Part shown: piece after piece, positions 24,430 through 32,336 of the stretch
Numbering within the stretch: the stretch's first letter is position 1
Layout of the letters: each line of letters starts with the position of its first letter
From: an uncultured Merdimonas sp.
GTDB lineage: Bacteria > Bacillota > Clostridia > Lachnospirales > Lachnospiraceae
Reading direction: 5' to 3'
Length of the DNA: 53,193 bases
NCBI GenBank assembly: GCA_944383645.1
Contig: CALWQJ010000002.1
Coordinates: 1 to 53,193 of the forward strand
Program-made: the position numbers and the translations under genes
Notes under the pieces: generated by a model
Told to the model about the DNA's origin: nothing
The model's input: only the letters and a program-made list of their open reading frames with translations
Database searches by the model: none

Positions 24430-26685
24430 TCAGCCCTCTTTTCTTTTCTTCTGGGACAGGACGCTAAGGGCGATAAGTCCGCAGAGCGTGATGACAGAGA
24501 CGGCGTCGCCCACCCGCCACAGGACAGGGATCTCAAAGGAGATCTGGACAGTTCCTGAGGAGCCTTCCGGAAGCAGGACGCGCAGGCGGAGAAGCTCCGT
24601 AATGTCAGTGGCAAGCTCGTTCCCATCCTGATCGACAGCATGGTAATAGGGATAATAGTGAAAGGGAACATCCACATAGGCTTCTGCGGCGGTCCCTGTT
24701 TTTTCATAGGTAAAGGAAGCCTCAGTCCCATCCCGGGACACATCGCTTAGGGCTACGCCCTCAGAGGCGCTGAAGGTGACGTCCTGGGCGATGATGGTCC
24801 GGTAGCTGTAGTAGGCAAAGTCGTCTGTGACCATGTACAGATTGTCCGTGTCGTTGACATGATCCATCTGCGTATTCCAGTCCACCAGGCTTTCGGCAGT
24901 GTTGGAATATTCTCCGAAGTACCGGCCGGAGGTCCAGGTCAGAAAGAAGACGCAGCCCAGGAAGAGCAGCTTCCTGGAGGCGCGGTCCGTAAAGCAGTCG
25001 TAAACCGCGATGGCAGAGGTGACGCAGAGAAACAAAGTGGCAAAGGGCAGGAAGCGGAAGGCGAACTGAATCGCGCCCGCGACCCGGTTAAACAGCTCGA
25101 TTCTCTGAATGGCCTCCCAGGGGAAATAGACGCTGGAGGCATAAGCGGAGAGAAGGCCGAGGGCCAGGCACCAGGTCCCAAGCTTTTTGTGCCAGTCCGG
25201 GAGCTTCTGGTTTTTCCGGAAGCAGAGGGCGGCAAAGAGCAGGCTGCCAGCCAGCAGAAGAATACCGATGGTATAGGGCATTTCCCCTGTGATGGAGCTG
25301 GGGCCGAGGGCCTCTCCGACAGGGCTGCTGACGGAAGGGTCAAAGAACTGCAGGGCATACAATCCGTAGCCAGCCAGGGCTCTGGCGTCCCGCGACACCT
25401 CGAAGGGATAGCGGAACAGATCAAACAGCGGAAGGATGGACCAGAGATTCAAAAGTATCGTGGTTCCAGCCGCCAGGAGAAGGTGCAGAAGCCTCGCTCT
25501 GTCCTTCAGCCGCCGGATATTGAGGAGCGCGAACAGAACGCAGAAGCCTAAGGACAGCTCCGTGGAGATCATGTGGGACTGGAAGATGCAGGTGAAAGCG
25601 ATGACGGAAGCCCACCATTTCCGGGAATCCCCATAAAACAGCTGGTAAATGCCAAGGAGCAGGAGGGGCAGGAAGACAGCCGCCAGCACCTCTCCGATGG
25701 CAGATCTTGTATACAGATTTATGAGACGATAGGAAGCCAGTATATAAAAGACAGAGGCGGTAAGCCCCAGATTTCTGGAGCGGCACAGCCGGGAGAAGGA
25801 GTAATAGGATACGCCTGCCGTCGCAAAGTTGATGCAGAGGATCAGAAGCTTATAGCAGCCGATGGGCGACATGCCCAGGCGGATCAACAGGGCGAAGGGG
25901 TAAAAAAAGGCTTCCGGATAAAAGGCGGCGCTCATGTAGCCGAAGCCCTTGAAAAGCGAGGAATGGATGCGCACAGGCAGACTGCCGGAGAACAGGTCCC
26001 GGGAAAGATTGAACAGCCTTCCATAATGAAAATACAGATCATGCCCCTTCTGGATCCAGGGGAAGCTCATGGGAGCTGTGCTCCAGACTGCCGCAAAGGC
26101 CAGCAGCAGAAGAATTTCCGGCCGGATCCTGTGCCGGCGGCGGTACAGAAGCAGCAGGGCGGAGGCCAGAAGAAGCAGGCCCGCGTAAAGATAGGGATCC
26201 TGATAAAGCCCTCTCTGGGAGAGCAGGTGAATGCCTGTGAAGGTGAGGGCGCTGTTGGTCTGCACCCGGAACTGGATACAGGAGACGTAATCCTCCACTG
26301 TGAAGGCGAGAGAGACCGAATCCTCACCCGGAGCCACGTCAGCCTGGGCCAGGACGCGGCCGGATACATTGTCAGAGTTCAGGTACAGCGGGTCATAGAC
26401 CTCCACTGTATTGCCGGCGGCCGGAGAGCTCACAAAAAAGACCACCTGGTAGGTGCCTTTTTTGAAATAGTAGTCGTCGCTGTTCAGGAGAATATGGCCG
26501 GCTCCGTCCGGAACGGTCAGAAGACCGCCCTCTTCGCTGACGATGCCGATGGAATCCTCCGGGTAATTCATGTTTTCCGCGGAAAATTCACGTTCCGTAT
26601 AATCCCGGAAGGGCATGGCCAGAATGGCGAGAAACAGGACCAGCGTCAGCAGAAGCTGGCCTTTGCAGGTACGTATCAGATTCAT
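24430..26685 (-). CDS. Large GT-C-like membrane protein (PTPS_related family type)
   Basis: 751 residues with an N-terminal helix (about 8-25), an extracytoplasmic beta-rich region (to about 165), roughly eleven further membrane helices, and a C-terminal extracytoplasmic domain with a final helix (about 730-747). The first long loop has GHDLYFHYGR, an Asp placed as in GT-C glycosyltransferases, followed by PVRIHSSLFKGFGYMSAAFY. The pattern fits the membrane proteins labelled 6-pyruvoyl-tetrahydropterin synthase-related; a pterin role is not implied. It is a clear paralogue of the protein at 32333-34651. Transfer of sugar from a lipid carrier to a cell surface acceptor is inferred. AGGAG lies 8 nt before the ATG. 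Confidence 0.75.
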   Translation of the reverse strand: MNLIRTCKGQLLLTLVLFLAILAMPFRDYTEREFSAENMNYPEDSIGIVSEEGGLLTVPDGAGHILLNSDDYYFKKGTYQVVFFVSSPAAGNTVEVYDPLYLNSDNVSGRVLAQADVAPGEDSVSLAFTVEDYVSCIQFRVQTNSALTFTGIHLLSQRGLYQDPYLYAGLLLLASALLLLYRRRHRIRPEILLLLAFAAVWSTAPMSFPWIQKGHDLYFHYGRLFNLSRDLFSGSLPVRIHSSLFKGFGYMSAAFYPEAFFYPFALLIRLGMSPIGCYKLLILCINFATAGVSYYSFSRLCRSRNLGLTASVFYILASYRLINLYTRSAIGEVLAAVFLPLLLLGIYQLFYGDSRKWWASVIAFTCIFQSHMISTELSLGFCVLFALLNIRRLKDRARLLHLLLAAGTTILLNLWSILPLFDLFRYPFEVSRDARALAGYGLYALQFFDPSVSSPVGEALGPSSITGEMPYTIGILLLAGSLLFAALCFRKNQKLPDWHKKLGTWCLALGLLSAYASSVYFPWEAIQRIELFNRVAGAIQFAFRFLPFATLFLCVTSAIAVYDCFTDRASRKLLFLGCVFFLTWTSGRYFGEYSNTAESLVDWNTQMDHVNDTDNLYMVTDDFAYYSYRTIIAQDVTFSASEGVALSDVSRDGTEASFTYEKTGTAAEAYVDVPFHYYPYYHAVDQDGNELATDITELLRLRVLLPEGSSGTVQISFEIPVLWRVGDAVSVITLCGLIALSVLSQKKRKEG

Positions 26686-26726
26686 AAACGGGACTCCTTT
26701 TTGTCAAAATCAAAAAATTCATACTT

Positions 26727-26755
26727 ATTATATCACAGGGAAAAAATAAAAACCA
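26727..26755 (-). promoter_or_regulatory. Probable promoter of the membrane protein-LysR operon
   Basis: On the minus strand TATAAT (26727-26732) lies 41 nt before the start codon. The -35 position at 17-nt spacing reads TGGTTT, a poor match, so an activator or extended -10 may be needed. Confidence 0.5.
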
Positions 26756-26859
26756 TCCGTAGAGGGAAACTGCGTGAAAAAAATTAGACAGGATTATAAA
26801 TTATTTTAGATTTATTAATTATACTTATGGAAACTTTTATGTTATGATAAAGGCAGGAA

Positions 26860-26888
26860 TTGTTACGAAAGGAATTATATAGTATAAT
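26860..26888 (+). promoter_or_regulatory. Promoter of purL
   Basis: TTGTTA (26860-26865), 17-nt spacer, TATAAT (26883-26888), 56 nt before the purL start. The rest of the 259-nt divergent gap is AT-rich with no purine riboswitch-sized leader between promoter and gene. Confidence 0.75.
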
Positions 26889-26944
26889 AGTCTTCAGATT
26901 ATTGCAGATTATTGTACTGTTCCAGAGATTGCAGGAGGTCGGTT

Positions 26945-29900
26945 ATGGGCGTTGTAAGAAGAGTATACGTCGAAAAGAAACAGGATTTTGCGGTAAAGGC
27001 CAGAGAGCTTGAGGAGGAGATCCGAAGCTATCTGGGAATCGAGGGCGTGACAGGCGTGCGCGTGCTGATGCGCTATGATGTGGAGAATATTTCGGACGAG
27101 GTGTTTGAGCGGGCCTGCCGGACGGTGTTTGCCGAGCCGCCCGTGGACATCCTTTACAGGGAGAGCTTTGAGACGAAGCCGGGAGACCGGGTGTTCAGCG
27201 TGGAGTATCTGCCTGGACAGTTTGACCAGAGAGCGGATTCCGCGGTGCAGTGCGTGCGCTTCCTGCGGGAGGACGAGGAGCCGGTGATCCGCACGGCGAC
27301 CACCTATGTGATAGAGGGAAGCGTGTCGGAGGAAGAGCTTGCAGCCATCAAGAGCTTCTGCATCAACCCGGTGGATTCCCGCCAGTCTGAGGAGGCGAAG
27401 CCGGAGACGCTGGTGACGGTATTTGAGGAGCCGGCGGATGTGAAGATCTTTGAAGGCTTTTGCGGGATGGAGGAGGCGGCTTTAAAGGAGCTGTACGCTT
27501 CTTTGAACCTGGCCATGACCTTCAAGGATTTCCTGCATATCCAGAATTACTTCCGGAATGAGGAGAAGCGGGATCCGTCCATGACGGAGATCCGGGTGCT
27601 GGACACCTACTGGTCCGATCACTGCCGCCACACGACCTTCTCCACGGAGCTTACGGACGTAAGCTTTGCGGAGGGCTATTACCGGAAGCCTATCGAGGAG
27701 ACCTATCAGCAGTATCTGGCGGATCGGGCGGAGATTTTTAAGGGCAGGAAGGACAAGTTCGTCTGCCTGATGGATCTTGCCCTGATGGCCATGCGCAAGC
27801 TGAAAGCGGAAGGAAAGCTGCAGGATCAGGAGGAGTCTGACGAGATTAACGCCTGCTCCATCGTGGTGCCCGTGGAGATCGACGGGCAGACCGAGGAGTG
27901 GCTGGTGAATTTTAAAAACGAGACGCACAATCACCCGACTGAGATCGAGCCCTTCGGAGGCGCCGCCACCTGCCTGGGCGGAGCCATCCGCGACCCGCTG
28001 TCGGGAAGAACCTACGTGTACCAGGCCATGCGCGTAACGGGCGCGGCAGACCCCACCGTCTCTGTGAAGGAGACCCTGAAGGGCAAGCTGCCCCAGAAGA
28101 AGCTGGTGCGGGGAGCGGCCCAGGGCTACAGCTCCTACGGCAACCAGATCGGCCTGGCTACCGGCTATGTAAAAGAAATCTATCATCCGGCCTACGTGGC
28201 GAAGCGCATGGAGATCGGCGCGGTGATGGGCGCGGCTCCCAGAAAGGACGTAATCCGGGAGACTTCAGATCCGGGCGATCTGATCATTCTGCTGGGCGGC
28301 AGAACGGGCCGGGACGGCTGCGGCGGCGCCACCGGATCCTCCAAGGTCCACACGGAGGCGTCCATCGAGACCTGCGGCGCGGAGGTCCAGAAAGGAAACG
28401 CGCCCACGGAGCGCAAGATCCAGAGGCTGTTCCGCCGTCCGGAGGTGACACGTCTCATCAAGAAGTGCAACGATTTCGGCGCAGGCGGCGTGTCTGTGGC
28501 CATCGGCGAGCTGGCGGCAGGCCTGCGGGTGAATCTCGACCTGGTTCCGAAGAAATACGCCGGTCTGGACGGCACGGAGATCGCCATCTCCGAGTCCCAG
28601 GAGCGCATGGCTGTGGTTGTGGACAGGAAGGACGAGGAAGCCTTCCTGGCCTACGCGGCGGAGGAGAATCTGGAGGCTACCACGGTGGCCGTGGTGACGG
28701 AAAGCCCCAGGCTTGTGCTCCTCTGGAGAGGAAAGGAGATCGTCAATATCTCCCGGGCCTTCCTGGATACGAACGGCGCCCATCAGGAGACGTCCGTGGC
28801 CGTAGATATGCCCGATGAAAACCAGAAATATTTTGTGAGAAATGAAGTGGGCGACGTCCGCGGAAAGTGGATGGAGACCTTAAAGGATCTGAACGTGTGC
28901 TCCCAGAAGGGTCTGGTGGAGATGTTCGACAGCTCCATCGGCGCGGGCAGCGTGCTGATGCCCTACGGCGGAAAGTACCAGCTGACCGAGACCCAGGCCA
29001 TGGTGGCCAAGCTTCCGGTGCTGAAGGGAAAGACGGATACGGTGACTATGATGAGCTATGGCTTCGATCCCTATCTGTCCAGCTGGAGCCCCTACCACGG
29101 AGCGGTGTACGCGGTGATTGAATCTGTGGCCAGAATCGTGGCGGCAGGCGGCGACTACCGGAGGATCCGCTTCACCTTCCAGGAGTACTTCCGCCGCATG
29201 ACGGAGGATCCCCACCGCTGGAGCCAGCCCTTCGCGGCTCTTCTGGGCGCCTACAGCGCACAGCTGGGCTTTGGCCTGCCCTCCATCGGCGGCAAGGACA
29301 GTATGTCCGGCACCTTCAACGATATCGACGTGCCGCCGACTCTGGTGTCCTTTGCGGTGGATATCGGGGACCAGAAGAACATCCTGACGCCGGAGCTTAA
29401 GAAGGCCGGAAACAAGCTGGTGTGGCTGCGCATCAGCCGGGACGCTTACGATCTGCCGGATTATGAGCAGATCAAGGATCTGTATGGAAAATTCTTTGAG
29501 GATGTGAAGGCGGGACGCATTATCTCCGCGTACGCCCTGGACGGCTCCGGCCTGGCGGCCGCCGTCAGCAAGATGTCCTTTGGAAATCGGCTTGGCGTAA
29601 AGATTGAGCATAATGTGGATCCGCGGGATCTCTTTACCGCAGGCTTCGGCGATATCGTGGCCGAGGTTCCGGACGGTAAAGTGGGCGAGCTTGCCATCAC
29701 CTACACGGTGATTGGCGAGGTGACGAAGAGCGGCCTTTCCTACAGCAATATGCACATCGATACGGAGGAAGCCCTGACAGCCTGGGAGGAGCCGCTGGAG
29801 AAGGTCTTCCCGACGGTGGCGGTTCCAGGTGCGGAAAAGGTGGAGAGTCCCCTGTACCACGCGGACTCCGTCTATGTATGCCGGCATAAGGTGGCGAAGC

Positions 29901-30694
29901 CCACCGTATTCATCCCGGTCTTCCCGGGCACGAACTGCGAGTACGACAGCGCGAAGGCTTTCGAGCGCGCGGGCGCGGACGTGGTGACAAAGGTGTTCCG
30001 CAACCTGACGGCTTCCGATATCCGGGAATCCGTGGAGGAGTTTGAAAAGGCCATCAGCCAGGCCCAGATCATCATGTTCCCCGGCGGCTTTTCCGCCGGC
30101 GACGAGCCGGACGGCTCCGCGAAGTTCTTCGCGACGGCCTTCCAGAACGCCCATATCAAGGAGGCGGTCATGAAGCTCTTAAGCGAGCGGGACGGCCTGG
30201 CCTTAGGCATCTGCAACGGCTTCCAGGCGCTGATCAAGCTGGGACTGGTGCCCTACGGCGAGATTGTTGGGCAGACGGAAAATTCCCCGACTCTGACCTT
30301 CAATACGATTAACCGGCACATTTCCAAGATGGTTTACACGAAGGTGATGACGGACAAGTCTCCGTGGCTTAGAAAAGCGGAGCTTGGAAGGACATACGTG
30401 AATCCGGCTTCCCACGGAGAGGGACGCTTCGTGGCAGATAAGGAGTGGATTGATAAGCTCTTTGCCAACGGCCAGGTGGCGACTCAGTACGTGAACCCGG
30501 AGGGCGAGGCCAGCATGGATGAGTACTGGAACGTGAACGGTTCCTACGCGGCCATCGAGGGAATCACCAGCCCGGACGGACGTGTCCTTGGCAAGATGGC
30601 GCATATCGAGCGCCGGGGCGAGGCCGTCGCCATCAATATCTGCGGCGAGCAGGACATGAAGATTTTTGAGTCCGGCGTGGAGTATTTTAAGTAA
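26945..30694 (+). CDS. purL: Phosphoribosylformylglycinamidine synthase, long single-chain form
   Basis: 1249 residues. It makes FGAM from FGAR, glutamine and ATP in purine synthesis. The N-terminal PurS-like part, the two ATP-binding halves (HNHPTEIEPFGGAATCLGG near residue 330; GGKDSMSG near 783) and a fused C-terminal glutamine amidotransferase are all in one chain. The amidotransferase shows FPGTNCEYD near 990, the nucleophile Cys in LGICNGFQAL near 1092, and His in SHGEGR near 1157. ATG at 26945 follows AGGAGG by 6 nt; upstream in-frame codons lack one. It stands alone, away from other pur genes, between two membrane glycosyltransferase-like loci. Confidence 0.95.
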   Translation: MGVVRRVYVEKKQDFAVKARELEEEIRSYLGIEGVTGVRVLMRYDVENISDEVFERACRTVFAEPPVDILYRESFETKPGDRVFSVEYLPGQFDQRADSAVQCVRFLREDEEPVIRTATTYVIEGSVSEEELAAIKSFCINPVDSRQSEEAKPETLVTVFEEPADVKIFEGFCGMEEAALKELYASLNLAMTFKDFLHIQNYFRNEEKRDPSMTEIRVLDTYWSDHCRHTTFSTELTDVSFAEGYYRKPIEETYQQYLADRAEIFKGRKDKFVCLMDLALMAMRKLKAEGKLQDQEESDEINACSIVVPVEIDGQTEEWLVNFKNETHNHPTEIEPFGGAATCLGGAIRDPLSGRTYVYQAMRVTGAADPTVSVKETLKGKLPQKKLVRGAAQGYSSYGNQIGLATGYVKEIYHPAYVAKRMEIGAVMGAAPRKDVIRETSDPGDLIILLGGRTGRDGCGGATGSSKVHTEASIETCGAEVQKGNAPTERKIQRLFRRPEVTRLIKKCNDFGAGGVSVAIGELAAGLRVNLDLVPKKYAGLDGTEIAISESQERMAVVVDRKDEEAFLAYAAEENLEATTVAVVTESPRLVLLWRGKEIVNISRAFLDTNGAHQETSVAVDMPDENQKYFVRNEVGDVRGKWMETLKDLNVCSQKGLVEMFDSSIGAGSVLMPYGGKYQLTETQAMVAKLPVLKGKTDTVTMMSYGFDPYLSSWSPYHGAVYAVIESVARIVAAGGDYRRIRFTFQEYFRRMTEDPHRWSQPFAALLGAYSAQLGFGLPSIGGKDSMSGTFNDIDVPPTLVSFAVDIGDQKNILTPELKKAGNKLVWLRISRDAYDLPDYEQIKDLYGKFFEDVKAGRIISAYALDGSGLAAAVSKMSFGNRLGVKIEHNVDPRDLFTAGFGDIVAEVPDGKVGELAITYTVIGEVTKSGLSYSNMHIDTEEALTAWEEPLEKVFPTVAVPGAEKVESPLYHADSVYVCRHKVAKPTVFIPVFPGTNCEYDSAKAFERAGADVVTKVFRNLTASDIRESVEEFEKAISQAQIIMFPGGFSAGDEPDGSAKFFATAFQNAHIKEAVMKLLSERDGLALGICNGFQALIKLGLVPYGEIVGQTENSPTLTFNTINRHISKMVYTKVMTDKSPWLRKAELGRTYVNPASHGEGRFVADKEWIDKLFANGQVATQYVNPEGEASMDEYWNVNGSYAAIEGITSPDGRVLGKMAHIERRGEAVAINICGEQDMKIFESGVEYFK

Positions 30695-30702
30695 AGTAAA
30701 TA

Positions 30703-30738
30703 AAACGGGGAAGAGGTCCTGGGGCTTCTTCCCCGTTT
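30703..30738 (+). terminator. Hairpin after purL
   Basis: AAACGGGGAAGA pairs exactly with TCTTCCCCGTTT around a 12-nt loop, 8 nt after the purL stop. Only three T follow the stem GC part, so termination may be partial and some transcript may continue into the gene at 30759. Confidence 0.6.
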
Positions 30739-30758
30739 CAGAAAATGGAGGACAAGAG

Positions 30759-32336
30759 ATGAAGCTGATAAAAGCGGCTGACCGGACGGTGTCTGTCCTG
30801 GGGCTTCTCCTGTTTGGCGCGCTGACAGGAGTAAGCATGTTCACAACCGTATATTTCAGGACTACATATGAGGAAATCCCCTATCAGAAAGGAGATATTC
30901 TGCCTCTGGTGCTGGTATGCTGCGCGCTGGCAGTCTGGCTGATGTACGGAGTGTCTGCATGGATCCTGAAACAGGAAGAGGGACAGGAGAAAAGGATCCG
31001 CATCCTTCAGGCGGCGGTACTCTGCTGGGTGTTCGCTTTTACGGTTTGGTGGGTATTTGCGGCGAAATGTATTCCGGTGGGAGATCAGGCTTCTGTGTGT
31101 ACATCCGCAGAGGGCTTCCGAAACGGCGACTATTCCATGCTGACGATGGATTCTTATGAACGGTATCTGTATATCCATCCACATCAGCTGGGACTTACAG
31201 CGCTGATTGAACTGATTTTTGCGGTCTTTGGAAATGGAAACCACATGGCCTTTCAGCTTCTGAATTGTGTGGGCGTGGCGGTTTGCGTATTCAGCGGTTG
31301 CCGGATTACACGGCTTTTGACGGAGGACAGACGTGCCTGGATCTTTTATCTGTTTCTGGCGGCGTTTTGTTTTCCCATGTTCTTTTATGTGCCCTTTGTA
31401 TACGGAGAGGTCCCGGCGCTGACCTATTCCCTCCTGGCTGTCTGGTGCTTTATGGAATACCGGAAAAAGGGGGGCGGTCTGTGGCTTGCGGGCTGCTGCG
31501 CTGCCTGCGCGCTGGCCTGCCTGATCCGCAATAACAGCCTGATTCTTCTGATTGCCTTTGCGCTGGTGCTTCTGGTGACGGCGCTGGAAGAGAAGAAGCT
31601 TCGGCCTGCGCTGGCGGCGCTGCTGATCGCGGCAGTATTTCTCGGTTCGCGCTTTTGTCTGCGGACGGTCTACGAACAGCGCTCCGGCGTAGAACTCAAT
31701 GACGGCGCACCCATGCTTCTCTATGTGGCTATGGGAATGCAGAAGGGCGAGGGCGCGCCAGGATGGTCTAATGGATATATTTTACATAATTACTGGGGAG
31801 AATCCGATTTTGACGCGGAAGCATCCACAGCTATGGCGGTTCAGGACATCCGGGCATCCTTGGAAGGCTTCGCGGAGGATCCCTGGTATGCGGTCCGATT
31901 TTATATGGAAAAATTCACTAGCCAGTGGAATGATCCGACCTGCGAGTGTTTTGCCATGACGCACATTAATGGCTCGGCCAGAGGGCCGGTGGCTAACAGC
32001 ATGTTTGACGGAAAACTTCATGCGCTGATGACCTGGTTCATGAATGAGTACCAGAGCCTGATTTTCATCGGTGTATTCTGCTGGCTGCTCTTGAATTTCT
32101 GGAGGAGAAAGGGACTCGAGGATCAGGCGCTTATGATTACAATCTTTGGCGGTTTTTTGTTTCATATGCTGTGGGAGGCCAAAGGCCGGTATATTCTTCC
32201 GTATTTTGTAATGATGCTTCCAATGGCGGCTGTGGGGCTGTCAATGCTTGCCGTGCGCGTGAAGCCGTGGGCAGATGGAAGGCTCCGGAGGAGGACATTT
32301 CTGGAAAGTACAAGAAACAGACAGGAGAAAGAATGA
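30759..32336 (+). CDS. GT-C-like membrane glycosyltransferase, unassigned
   Basis: 525 residues with about eleven membrane helices. The first long extracytoplasmic loop holds VGDQASVCTSAEGFRNGDY and HPHQLG, the acidic-residue pattern of GT-C (ArnT/PMT-type) transferases that use polyprenyl-phosphate sugars. A short Arg-rich C-terminal tail is cytoplasmic. ATG at 30759 is preceded by GGAG; the frame is open upstream through the purL terminator but without a start signal. It overlaps the next membrane protein gene by 4 nt (ATGA), so the two are coupled. Function in decorating a wall polymer or glycolipid is inferred. Confidence 0.65.
   Translation: MKLIKAADRTVSVLGLLLFGALTGVSMFTTVYFRTTYEEIPYQKGDILPLVLVCCALAVWLMYGVSAWILKQEEGQEKRIRILQAAVLCWVFAFTVWWVFAAKCIPVGDQASVCTSAEGFRNGDYSMLTMDSYERYLYIHPHQLGLTALIELIFAVFGNGNHMAFQLLNCVGVAVCVFSGCRITRLLTEDRRAWIFYLFLAAFCFPMFFYVPFVYGEVPALTYSLLAVWCFMEYRKKGGGLWLAGCCAACALACLIRNNSLILLIAFALVLLVTALEEKKLRPALAALLIAAVFLGSRFCLRTVYEQRSGVELNDGAPMLLYVAMGMQKGEGAPGWSNGYILHNYWGESDFDAEASTAMAVQDIRASLEGFAEDPWYAVRFYMEKFTSQWNDPTCECFAMTHINGSARGPVANSMFDGKLHALMTWFMNEYQSLIFIGVFCWLLLNFWRRKGLEDQALMITIFGGFLFHMLWEAKGRYILPYFVMMLPMAAVGLSMLAVRVKPWADGRLRRRTFLESTRNRQEKE

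Noticed and set aside
24430..26685. 6-pyruvoyl-tetrahydropterin synthase enzyme
   Set aside because: The family label PTPS_related is historical; the protein is a multi-helix membrane protein with GT-C features and lacks the soluble enzyme's zinc His motif.
26889..26944. Purine riboswitch upstream of purL
   Set aside because: Only about 50 nt between promoter and start codon, with no three-way junction pattern or terminator.
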